From the NCBI GenBank assembly GCA_021307315.1, contig JAJSPD010000023.1, positions 372,001-436,000 of the forward strand: a stretch of 64,000 nucleotides of DNA. Direction: 5' to 3'. Made by a program: the position numbers and the translations under genes. Of this stretch, positions 12,074-22,687 are shown one piece after another (within the stretch, counting starts at the first letter, position 1; every line of letters begins with the position of its first letter). The notes beneath the pieces were generated by a model. That model had not been told where the DNA came from and did no database searches. It was given only the letters and a program-made list of their open reading frames with translations. This DNA comes from Bisporella sp. PMI_857 (lineage: Eukaryota > Ascomycota > Leotiomycetes > Helotiales > Helotiaceae).

Positions 12074-13442
12074 TTAGGCTTGAACGATTAGCAAGTAGTT
12101 GGTCCGCTTCAACCAGGGTGGTGGTATTTCTTGCCTCAGAGAATTTAGAAACCTCGAGTATTTGTGAATCATATCCTTCATTTCATCATGAGCGTATGTA
12201 ATTTCTAGGTAATGGTCTTCAAATTCTATTTCTGAATCTTCGAAGTATCCAGTAATATCATAACGACATCGACGTTCCGGTCATATTAAAGAATCCTAGT
12301 TCTTTGTATAATTCCACCAACAGCGGCCATTATCCTGTTTCAATTTGTCCAGTTTCGTTGGAGATTTAAGACTTTTTGATTACCCCAAGGCGAATCTATA
12401 CCCAAGCTCTCTACTACACAGTCCTCGGTCGCATCGTATTCTACGTCATTTTATGACGTATAGTTTTCTAAGCTAATATCTGGATCGGAAAGACGTAGAG
12501 ATGCAAGACCACATGTATGCCAATTTGCTTAAGAGCTATACCATTCCGGAGTATAGGGCTTCGGGGCATTCATTGTCTCATAATGAAAGTTCTCAAAGGG
12601 CGATTAAATACCTGTAATTCTGTCAATCGAGACCTATACTGAGCTAATCTACCCTCACCTAAGATGGAGTGCGTCATGAACATTCACCAAGTGATATAGG
12701 ACTGTTTTGTTCAGCAATTCTTGCAACCGATTCACGAATACTTGGTGATTCTCGGGATCTCCAGGGGATGTCGTGGCCTTTTGAATAATTCCAAGAAGTT
12801 GGATGACATTTCTTTGGAGCCTCCTGTTTCTTAGCTTGGATATTTGAAAGTATTTGGATTCAAGGGAATATACGCAGCATATCAGATATTGAGATCGAGC
12901 TCACAAAATGTCTCTGTTGCGTTTGCCTGGTTTATCATCAAATCTGCTAATTCAATAGCATCTCAATGTGCTGGATCGAGAGATACCTGCATTAATAGCT
13001 TTCCTACTCTCTCCTGCATTGGCAACGGATTTTGTCGAAATCTTATACTTTGGCTCCTCTCTCGTCACCAATTTTACTCGTCCATAGAAGTCGTATTCTG
13101 ATCTGTATCCATCAGTTGTCAGCTACATAAGCGAATTATGAGAGCAAGCAAATTATCCACGATTATCATATCGAGCGGTTTTGCATTCATTGCCTTTGAG
13201 TGCTCCAGAAGTCTTTTTTCAATTCCCTTCGAAAGTGCTAAAGGTACGGGAACTACTTCTTTCTCAATTGACAGCTGAAGAATCACAGAATCCGCTTAGT
13301 CTTCGCCCTTTTGTTCTTCGACTGGCCTTTTTTTCTTAAACCAAAATCCGAATACACAATTATTCATATCCGTCTCATTGCTATCCTGCAAAATTTGACT
13401 GAAACTTCCTGCTGAACGGAGTCGCTGTATCAGTCTGCGCAT
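12074..13442 (-). pseudogene. Decayed multi-exon gene, product unknown, with multiple nonsense codons
   Basis: Read on the minus strand from an ATG at 13442, protein-like sequence continues to a final TAA at 12074-12076 but is broken repeatedly. Early residues include LIQRLRSAGSFSQILQ and FGFWFKKKRPVEE, then a TAA at 13296-13298. Later parts read YDFYGRVKLVTREEPKY, RNVIQLLGIIQKATTSPGD and NKTVLYHLVNVHDALHL, the last ending at a good GTGAGG donor with a plausible 49-nt intron. Then come ENFHYETMNAPKPYTPEWY, a TAA (12529-12531), ASLRLSDPDISLENY, another TAA (12451-12453), SLGIDSPWGNQKVLNLQ, a TGA (12340-12342), a frame change, and a clean end GYFEDSEIEFEDHYLEIT and EIPPPWLKRTNYLLIVQA. The stops are explainable by single transitions. 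I do not recognise the family. Confidence 0.6.
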
Positions 13443-15074
13443 CCCAATGATAAAAAAACATCAAAATGTGGTCCATAGTGTGAAATTTTACGCGGTAAGC
13501 TTACACATACAAAACAACTCATATGTTAATATATTGATTTAAGTATTAAAGACTTACTCACCGGAAATATTGAATTCCGCGACCCATACTTATTCATTTA
13601 TCAGGTCATCTAGTAGTATGGCTATCATTTGTAAGCTTACTTTAGTCTAAAAAACGTTGGTTTCTCACGCCTCCGGCATTTCATTATCATCAAGAAATAA
13701 CGGCAGGTCATGTTGCATTCTCGCTTGCATTATATCAGGATCTTTACTAGCATCGGTCTCCCGTCTGATTTGCGCCAGGGACATGAAAGCATGGTGTCTA
13801 GATCTTGGAGTTTGCGCATGGTGAAGGTGTTGAGAAGCTTATGTTGCCGTTTGAGAGAATGAGCGGCTGCGATTTGAGAGGGGGTGGTGTTGCCGATGCA
13901 GCTGGGGAATGGCAGGCTGATGGGTATTAGGCCACTCCTCCTTTGTTTGCCGTCGTCTGTGAGACCAACTTCGGGGAAGACACCACATCTTTTAGCGTAT
14001 TCTGCCTTGGGCCGCCTTTTCGTTACCATGCTGAGGTGCATTCTAAAAGCATACGGCCTAGTTACGAGGAATTGATTTTTGTAAGGACACTTGTAGGATT
14101 CGAGATATTTTGTCTTTGTTGTGCAGTTAGTTTTGCCACTTTGCCTGTGTCGAAATACTTGTTTATCTCATAAGGGTTGAAGCATTATGCCAATTCAGTA
14201 TCATTGCCTTTATCCTTTAATAAAAAGTATCCTTTGCGCCCCAGTTAAGTAAACCATACTACTCTTCCACAAGTGCTTTAAGTTTAAGAGAGAATCAAGC
14301 CGGATTGAATCATATAGTGGTCCATTTTTGAGAAGCTAAGAGTTGTGATGTAGGGAATGAGTTATGAATACGTCGTAGATGTGTTTCAATTTATCGCGAG
14401 CCAAAGAGGAAGATTTTGGAGACCTTCGCAAAATTAAAGGCCATTTTGATACCTCAATGTATGAATAACATTGTGAAATATCAGCTGCTTCTACGAGCAC
14501 TAAAAAAACATCGTCATGACAAGTAAGCGCTTCATGTTGGATCTAGAAGCAGGGGGCAACTACACACAGGGTTTCTCCAGCAGGATAAACTTGATATGTT
14601 CCGAGGAATCTCGAATGGTAGATTTCGAGTCGACTCCTTTGATTGTCGAGTGTAATGACATCTCTTTTAAAGGGTACAGACTATGAGAATTGATACAGTT
14701 GTTGATATATGATTAGCGCTATGCAATAATCATTGTGCCATAATTATTAAACTGCCACAAATTGTATCTTTTGCTTTGAATAAGATATTGACTCAATGGC
14801 TTGCACAAGTGATTCAACTTTTCTTGAGATTCGGACGACACCTGTCGAGCGATCTCGTAGAAACTGGAAGTATTCTCATTAATTCGAACTATATGTGTAT
14901 TATTCTACCGAATAAGGCTTCGCAGCACATTAAAATTAAAAGCTAGCATGACGGTAAAGCTTCCCATACAGATTAATAACTATATCTACAACTCTAAGTA
15001 ACACATATAGAAGGCGCTGGCTTACTAAACACAAAAACAAAAAACAGAACATGCTCTGATATCCCAGAATTAAT
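13443..15074. other. AT-rich gene-poor region, 1.6 kb
   Basis: Apart from the fragment at 13670-13960 no supported gene is visible. The part from about 14100 to 14950 is AT-rich, with many stops in all frames. It forms the 3' flank of the permease. Confidence 0.5.
13670..13960 (-). pseudogene. Possible second gene relic, C-terminal fragment
   Basis: On the minus strand one frame reads HHAFMSLAQIRRETDASKD, then DIMQARMQHDLPLFLDD and ends NEMPEA-stop. Upstream in the same frame a Gln/His-rich segment (PAIPQLHRQHHPLSNRSRSF) is interrupted by one TAA. An overlapping open frame of 103 codons in another phase starts at 14041 and may instead be the real one. It could be a tail of the same ancestral gene as 12074-13442 or a separate one. 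Weak support. Confidence 0.25.
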
Positions 15075-16746
15075 CTAGGAGATCCAGGCCCACATCTTTC
15101 CCCAGAGCGTTGTTGGCTGTATTTCAGGCCATACAGTGTCGTCAGTCTCCAGGCTGCCACTCACAACATCTGCCACTGCTGGACTCACAAACTGCGACCT
15201 CGTCCAGATCTTGTGTACAGCATACAGCACAACAAATAGAATCAAGCTGATATATGCTGTAAAGAAGCTGGTTGTATCCCAAGGAATAAACGCCTCAAAT
15301 CCTTGAGTAAAGATGATAATGATATTGAAGCACAGTCCAAACCACGCGAAATATGGTTGGCCCCAGGCTTTGTATGGTAGGCTGTCGCGAGAAATGCCTT
15401 GCGCCTTCAGCGCTCGCATGAACTGGATGTGACATAGGTTAATGGAAGCCCAGGCGATGAAGCCAGCCACGGCAGAGATGTTGAGGAACCATTCGAATAC
15501 GATGCCTCCGGTATTACCGAGGTTGATGTATGCGAGGAGACCGAAGGCTGCAGTGAAGAGCACCGCGGCATAGGGAACTCCTTGCTTTGTAGTTTTCTGC
15601 ATGAAATTTGGCGCAGTCCCGTCCTTGACCATACCCATAAGAATACGGCTACCGGAATAGACGTTAGAATTTGCCGCAGATAGCACGACAAAGAGGAGGA
15701 CTGCGTTCATGAGGTGTGGGATGACTGGAACGCCCGCCAGAGTTGCCGCAATAACGAATGGAGATGCTGAGGCATCGCTCCCTGATGACAAAAGGTCTTC
15801 GTTATCATATGGCACGAGGAGGCCAATAAAGAAAACGGTGGCGACGAAGAAAAAGAGGATACGGTAGAACGTCTTACGCACAGCCGCCGGGACATTCTTT
15901 CGAGGATTCTCAGCTTCACCAGCTGCTACTCCGACCAATTCGGTTCCCTGGTACGAAAATCCAGCTTTAATCATAACGGCCCAGAAGCCCGCAAATTTTG
16001 CAAGAGCATCATTACCCTGGATAATGTCATATGGAGCGAACGCACCGGGGTTTCCCCACGTTTTAAATCCAAGATATCCGTTCTTGCCAGCACCGGCATC
16101 GATACAAATGGCAAATATGATGAATCCAATGACCGTAACAACCTTTACGCTTGCAAACCAAAACTCGAACTCGCCATAAAATTTGACCGGGAGCAGGTTT
16201 GCAGCGGTAATGACAACCAAAAATATCGTGATCAACATAGCATCCGAGACGCTCTCCTTCCAAAAGTGGATGATTATGCCAACTGCAGTAAGTTCGAGTG
16301 CGAAGGTGATCGCCCAAGAAAACCAGTATATCCATCCCATGGCGAATCCTAAACTTGGGTCGACGAAGCGAGTTGCATAAGTTGTAAAAGCTCCAGTTGT
16401 TGGAATATGAGTGCCAATTTCTGCAAAGCTTTGCATGACCGAGAATACAAGAAAACCAACGAACGCAAATCCAATGAGTGCGCCTGCTGGCCCTGCTTTG
16501 GCGATTGCGGCTCCAGATCCAATAAATAACCCAGTTCCAATTGTGCCGCCTGCTTTCCATCAGCATCATAAGCATAAGTTCTAGGGATTGGGCCATACCA
16601 ATTGCAATCATCTGCAGATGACGAGCCTTCAGGTTCCTCTTCAACTCTGGAGCCTGTCCGGTTTCTGTATCGGCACTGAAATGATTGCTGATATTTGTGG
16701 GAGACTTCTCCCTGACTGGAGTGATCACATCAGACTTGTCAGACAT
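15075..16746 (-). CDS. Amino-acid permease (APC superfamily, fungal YAT type), two exons
   Basis: This is a proton-coupled plasma-membrane amino-acid transporter by family. Minus-strand exons are 16746-16599 and 16549-15075, giving 540 residues, the usual size. After a hydrophilic N-terminus (NLKARHLQMIAIG), the first membrane helix carries IGGTIGTGLFIGSG, the substrate-binding glycine motif, restored exactly by removing the 49-nt intron. About twelve hydrophobic segments follow, with FSYQGTELVGVAAGEAENPRK in the sixth region, the hallmark of the family. The C-terminus WPEIQPTTLWGKMWAWIS is a typical YAT-family tail. Substrate specificity cannot be read from sequence. It shares a 1.1-kb intergenic region with glutamate decarboxylase on the other strand, so glutamate or GABA transport is a reasonable but untested guess. 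Confidence 0.93.
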
Positions 16747-17838
16747 TTTGATCTGGAGAGTTAGTCACTTCTGGTGGAACCTTGGGGTAAAGATTATCTG
16801 TCTGGGTCAAAATATTGAAACCATCATAGCACGGTGAGGGAATGGCTAACAATATATATCGCGGAAATCGCCATCCCAACAAGATGACCTAGTGTGACTG
16901 TGGGCATACGCTAGTCCAAAGATAAGATCATTAGTTTCGGCTTCAGATAAGCGAATCCTACTAAGTTTGTAGGCCATGAGTCGTTCTGCATTTTTCTATA
17001 CTACCCAGCTTACTCTGGAATCTGGACAGTTAGGTCCAGTAAGGCAAAACGCAGGCAGAATCTTTTGCCATTAGTCCATGCCGGCTCCACTTGAACCAAA
17101 GGAAGAACTAGAAAAAATGGAACATCCATGGCTAAACAAGGAACACATCGGCCCGTCATACGTTTTGCCTACCGGCATCCCCGTCATCGCAATGGAGAAA
17201 AAAAAAGCTTGAGATGAAGAAATCATTTTTAGTTGTGGGTCATGCAAAAATCTGGACGGCGGCAACACACCCCTTTTCCTGTTTCCTATCCGGTCCACGC
17301 CGATGCGCTGACTAAGCAGCATACCAAGATTTTGCCAATCACATGATCAAAACAACACTCCATAACCGTTGATCTCTGATGCACGTATCTTCAAGTCGTT
17401 CTGCAGGTTGCAGCCCTGCGCACAATTCATCACCGAAACAGATGATGAATCTCAACACATCCTGGAAAAGGGCGGCACCAGAGCCCCGGGTATCGGGCAA
17501 AATCAAGCTTTTTGTATCGAGATTACGTCTTGGCTGTCTCTCCCTCGTTTAGACTCATTCTTACCTGACAATCGAGCCAACATGATTCCTCTTGTATTTG
17601 ACTTTCACAAGAGCGCATGAGCCGTGCTGTAGCTGGTTGGATAATTCTCCAGGGGTGACTTCATGCACGAATGGTCCGCGTATTGACTCTAGTGGTATGA
17701 CCACATACGCTGGAAAGTAGGTGTCGTCATAGGTAGGCACATAAATAAAAACATTCCTTTGAACATATTATTTGTTGCATCTTCTCAATAAATATTCTAT
17801 ATCCTGTGAGCTACTCATCTGGACACAGGTCACTCACG
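16747..17838. promoter_or_regulatory. Divergent promoter region between permease and glutamate decarboxylase
   Basis: These 1,092 nt separate two divergently read metabolic genes. A short plus-strand frame at 17078-17212 encodes 44 residues (MPAPLEPKEELEKM at its start) and could be an upstream ORF, an unrecognised exon or chance. No convincing TATA box or regulator site was identified. Confidence 0.4.
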
Positions 17839-19595
17839 ATGGCTCTCGCGCGCCATGTAAGTTCTCTCTTGCACTCTCCGTGTGTTGACATTGCTGATAG
17901 CCCAGGTTAATCCAGATGAGATTGTCAGAAATCTCAAGGACTTACATATGAAGGAAGCGGGCCAGAGACATGTCCACTCCCAGGGTGGAACTTCTCACGT
18001 TACTCCTTATTCAACACGTTATGCTAGCAAGCAAGAGATCTCCAAGTTTATAATCCCGCAAAAAGGAGCCCCAGCAGATGCGGTGCATCAATTGCTGAAA
18101 GATGAGCTTGATCTGGATGGCAGGCCAAATCTGAATTTAGCAAGGTGTGTATCTATATTTCTAGCTATTGAAACGTCCTGATGTTTGCAGCTTTGTCGGC
18201 ACATACATGGAAACCCAAGCAGAGCAGTTGATTATGGAAAACATCTCAAAGAATATGTCAGACGCCGATGAATATCCTGCTATGATGCAGATGCATTCTC
18301 GATGCGTGAGCATTATTGCCAATCTCTGGGGAGCACAGCCGGGAGAGAAAGCCGTCGGATCAGCGACTACTGGATCATCTGAGGCAATACACCTCGGTGG
18401 TCTAGCAATGAAGCGACGTTGGCAAGAAAAGCGAGAGAAGGAGGGAAAAGATAAATCCAAGCCGAATATTATCATGGGAAGCAATGCTCAGGTAGCTCTC
18501 GAGAAGTTCGCGAGGTATTTCGAGGTCGAGGCTAGGATTCTACCTGTTTCAGAGAAAAGCAACTTCAGATTAGATCCTGAGTTGGTTAAGAAGAACATTG
18601 ATGAGAATACCATTGGCATATTCGTTATTTTAGGAAGCACATACACCGGACACTACGAACCTGTCGAGGAGATCTCGAAAATCCTCGATGAGCATGAGGC
18701 TACGACAGGAGCCGACATTCCAATACACGTAGATGCCGCGTCCGGAGGCTTTATTGCTCCATTTACCCATGCCAAGGCTGGCGGACCTCGATGGGATTTC
18801 AATCTACCCAGGGTCAAATCAATCAACACATCAGGCCATAAATTTGGGTTGGTATATGCTGGCGTAGGCTGGATCATCTGGCGTGATGAGTCCTACCTGC
18901 CGAAACATTTGATATTCGAATTGCACTATTTGGGCGGTACTGAAGAATCTTATACACTAAACTTCTCCCGCCCTGGTGCTCAAATTATTGCTCAATATTT
19001 CAATCTCATACACTTGGGTTTCGAGGGTTACCGGAGCATCATGGAAAATTGTCTCTCAAATGCGCGACTCCTCTCAAAGTCGCTTGAAGCCACAAACTGG
19101 TATACCTGCGTCTCTGACATACACCGCGAAAAAAGAACTTTCAAGTTCAATCCTCTTGACACTGTCTTTTCAAAAGAAGGTGAGACATCAGCAGACTACA
19201 ATGCCGGCCTTCCCGTCGTGGCATTCCGCTTCAGTGATGAATTCAAGAAGGAGTTCCCACACCTCAAACAAGAAACGATTTCCAACCTACTTCGCGCCAA
19301 GCAATACATAATCCCGAACTACCCTCTACCACCAAACGAAGAGAAGACTGAGATTCTGAGAGTAGTTGTAAGAGAGAGCATGAGTTTCGATCTGCTGGAT
19401 CGGTTGATCACAGATATCTGCACGACAACGCAGAACCTAATCGATGGTGACGGTCAGGACCTCAGTATTTTGAACCAGAGCAAGGATACAAGCTTTGAGA
19501 AACAGCATTCTAGCCAAGGTCGTAAACATGGAAGGGCCCAAGGACAAGGTGGGAGGCATCCTATGACTGATGGTGTGCATAGAACTGTCTGCTAA
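17839..19595 (+). CDS. Glutamate decarboxylase, three exons
   Basis: This PLP enzyme converts glutamate to GABA and CO2, feeding the GABA shunt and acid-stress tolerance. Exons are 17839-17856, 17906-18144 and 18191-19595, giving 553 residues. The first exon has only six codons (MALARH). The motif HVDAASGGFIAPF contains the cofactor-binding aspartate, and SINTSGHKFGLVYAGVGWI places the Schiff-base lysine at about residue 303. QLIMENISKNMSDADEYPAM and the start VNPDEIVRNLKDLHMKE fit fungal GADs. The C-terminus is Gln/His/Gly-rich and variable. The neighbouring permease diverges from the same region, which suggests co-regulation in amino-acid use. No damage is visible. Confidence 0.95.
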
Positions 19596-20378
19596 GGGAG
19601 CTTTTTGGAATAGCATAGACGGCCGAAGCAAGTCAGTGCTGGTGCTGATGTTGTATTTGTTCCCGAGCATCCCAGCATAGCATTGCTTACTGCATCTGAT
19701 TACTCTCAACTTCTGCCTGTTTAAAATGGATTACGTGCTCTTCCAAGTTTGTGATTTCTCGCATCACTTGTTTTGATCACGCTCTTATCAATGATAAGCA
19801 CAATAATGTATGAAAAACCGGATCGTTTGCAATACTTTTTGATATTTTATTTTACTACATTTGACGAACAGGCTATAGATATGCATATCCACTGCCTCGG
19901 AATCCCTTTCCATATGCATAGTCGCAATGCTTAAGTACAGTAGTAATGGCTGTCCGGGGTCCGGTCTTGGCATCCCCGTCCCCCGGGTTCCACTACTTTC
20001 CCCGAATTGGGAACTACCCGACCGGTGCGTTACCCTCCGCTCTCGAACAGTCAATCTGTGGGGTCCCACGCGTCGTTGCTCCGCAGGAACAACCTGCTCG
20101 CTCTCACCATAGCCATGTTATTCATCCTTATATCCAATCACGGCATCATACTTCTCGGTATGCTGGTCAGCCATTTCTGTGCCTCACAGGCTGACAGGGT
20201 CGCATTGGTTGATTGGTGGTGATCTACGATGTCAGCGGCATATCTTGGTAAGATTGGACTATGAGGTGACATTATTATTGACAGCTACAAAAACTTATAT
20301 AAAGACTTCGACGTCTAGAACCAAAAATGATGATCCAGCCTTTGCTATCTCTTCAATCGAGGTGCTAGTCCAGACAAA
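19596..20378. other. Intergenic region between glutamate decarboxylase and the flavin oxidase
   Basis: These 783 nt contain a C/G-rich patch at about 19955-20040 (runs such as CCCCGTCCCCCGGG) that differs from the AT-rich surroundings, and a TATA-like element just before the oxidase. No gene is supported. Confidence 0.5.
20296..20304 (+). promoter_or_regulatory. TATA box of the flavin oxidase gene
   Basis: TATATAAAG lies 75 nt upstream of the start codon, a good match and a usual distance. Presence of a strong TATA box would fit an inducible secreted enzyme. Confidence 0.45.
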
Positions 20379-22407
20379 ATGGCCACCTTCGTCACAGCCC
20401 TGCTCCTCGCTGCCCAGCTCGTCAGCGCAGCTCCAGCACTTGATTCTGTAGTGAAGTGTCTGTCCAGTGCCAACGTTCCACAAGATGTACCAGGAAGCGC
20501 CGCTTTCTCGCGAGACATTATTCCCTATAACCTCCGATTGAGTTTCACGCCAAGTGCATTCGCCGTTCCAACTACGGTACCTCAAATACAGAAGGCTGTT
20601 AGCTGTGCGGCTAAGTATGGAGTCAAAGTAAATCCTAAGTCGGGAGGGCATTCATATGCCGCTCATAGCTTAGGAGGCGAGGATGGACATCTGGTCATTG
20701 ATTTGAAGAACTTCAAAGAGATTAGTGTCAATTCTGCGACGAAAGTTGCCACGGTTGGTCCCGGTAAGAATTTTCGCCTTTTGACAGTCTCCTAAGAATG
20801 CCTAGAGATAAATATTTAGGCCTTATAAGGGCTTCTTCTTTGTTCTGCTGTCTTCTATTTGAGCTGTATTCAAGAAAGTAATAGCTAACACGATATATTC
20901 AATAGGTACAAGATTGGGCAATCTTGCACTTGGCCTGTATAGCCAAGGTAAACGTGCTATTGCACATGGAGTCTGTAAGTAGCAATATTTCCGGAGACCC
21001 GGTTTGACTTCAAAGGGCACCCCTACGCAAAGTGCCCAAAGGTCTTGGTCAACCCCCTTTTTCAAGTAATTCACTTACTAACCTCGTGTTCTCACAGGCC
21101 CGGGGTATGTCCAATATTAGCCGCCAATAACTCTCACTAACCACCAACAGTGTCGGAGTAGGTGGTCACGTCCTCCACGGAGGCCAAGGCTACTCATCCC
21201 ACAGTCACGGTCTTGCAGTAGATTTCATCGAGTCCGCTGAGGTAGTACTCGCTGATAGCAGCGTCGTCACAGCATCCGCAACCTCTAACCCTGATCTGTT
21301 TTGGGCAATTCGAGGCGCGGGCTTCAATCTTGGTGTGATCACCAGCTTCAAATTCCGCACCATTGCTGCTCCAGAGGATAATGTTCTTTTCTACTACCCT
21401 TATGTTTGGAGTCGTGCGCAAGCTGGCCCAGGGTGGACTGCTTTCCAGGAATAGTATGTACTGATTCGCTTAACACACTCCCCAGAATAGGAGTATTTTA
21501 GATATTATGGAAACGAGGCTAACATCCCCAGCACTGCTGGACGCACGACGCCACAAATCCCAATAGGACTAAACATCCGCTTTGTGATCGTCAAAGATAG
21601 CGGTGACAATCTGCTTTTCCTTCTAGAAGGAGCATACCACGGCTCTGAAGCAGACTATTTGGCCACCATCCAACCACTCCTAGACTCCCTCAACGCTGTT
21701 GGTGGTCTTGTAGAAGCTGACGTGGTAGTCAAGACCGTCGGCTGGCTGGATTCCCTTTTGTACGCTAACAGTAACGCTTTGTTCCGCAACTGGGATAATG
21801 GAGAGAAGCTAGAGGTTCCATTCAACTACACTGCTGTAAGGCCTACCTACCCCATATTAGAATATAAGCTGACCGATATCGTGTAGCACGCCACCTTTGT
21901 AAGTTCATATTCGACGCACCTACCGAGGTCTGCTAACGAGAAGAATAGTACGCAAAATCCCTTATGACAAACGACCTCTCCCCAGCCGGTGTCGACGCAT
22001 GGATCACCCGCCTCTACGACACCGGCCCCACGAACTCGCGCAACTGGTACTTCATTGTAGCCGCACAAGGGGGCCCCACATCCGTGGTTCCGCTCGTCCC
22101 GAACAACGCAACAGCGTACGCGCACCGGGACCAGATCTTCGAATGGCAGCTCGTCGACGCCGTCGCTCCCCCGACGACCTTCCCGGACGCAGAAGGAATT
22201 GCCTGGCTCACGCCCTTCATCACCGATATCCAAGCAGCGGAAGCCGCGCAGGGAAAGACGTTGGGTATGTATTACAACTATGCGGATCCGGCGTTGAGCA
22301 AGAGTGAGGCGGATCAGTTCTATTGGTTAGACAATCTGGCCAGATTAGAGAAGGTGAAACAGAAGTTTGATCCAAAGAGGGTGTTTGAGAATCCGCAGAC
22401 TGTTTAG
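20379..22407 (+). CDS. Secreted FAD-linked oxidase (BBE-like, bicovalent flavin), seven exons with two micro-exons
   Basis: Family members oxidise oligosaccharides or alkaloid-like substrates with oxygen. Exons are 20379-20763, 20906-20974, 21098-21104, 21151-21453, 21532-21835, 21887-21898 and 21949-22407, giving 512 residues. A signal peptide (TALLLAAQLVSAAPA) leads the protein. PKSGGHSYAAHSLGG supplies the FAD-linking histidine (about H91). The 7-nt exon completes GVCPGVGVGGHVLHGG, supplying the second, cysteinyl FAD link (about C152). The C-terminus has YYNYADP, the BBE-domain motif, and FDPKRVFENPQTV. The junction at 21453 is uncertain: the nearer acceptor at 21501 would bring in family-like YYGNEANIPS but creates a TAA across the splice, while the chosen acceptor (CCCCAG, preceded by GCTAAC) avoids it. 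The physiological substrate is unknown. Confidence 0.88.
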
Positions 22408-22687
22408 GTGCGGTGAAGGTAGATATGATTTAGACAGGTGGCTTATGGCGTGAAAGTAGAACACATAGAGAGAGAAAGAGCCAAAGAATTCAAGACCAGA
22501 TAATACTTCTGACACAGTTTGAATAAGAAACACAGAATTCACAATGAAATTTTTTTGGGAATGAACCCAGCCCAGAATATAGCATAACTTTTAAGGTATA
22601 GCGTGCTCTATGTACAAAATCATATGCACCTCTCCCATGCCGTTATATGCATCTTTCATGACTTCATAACTCAATCATAAATATAGA

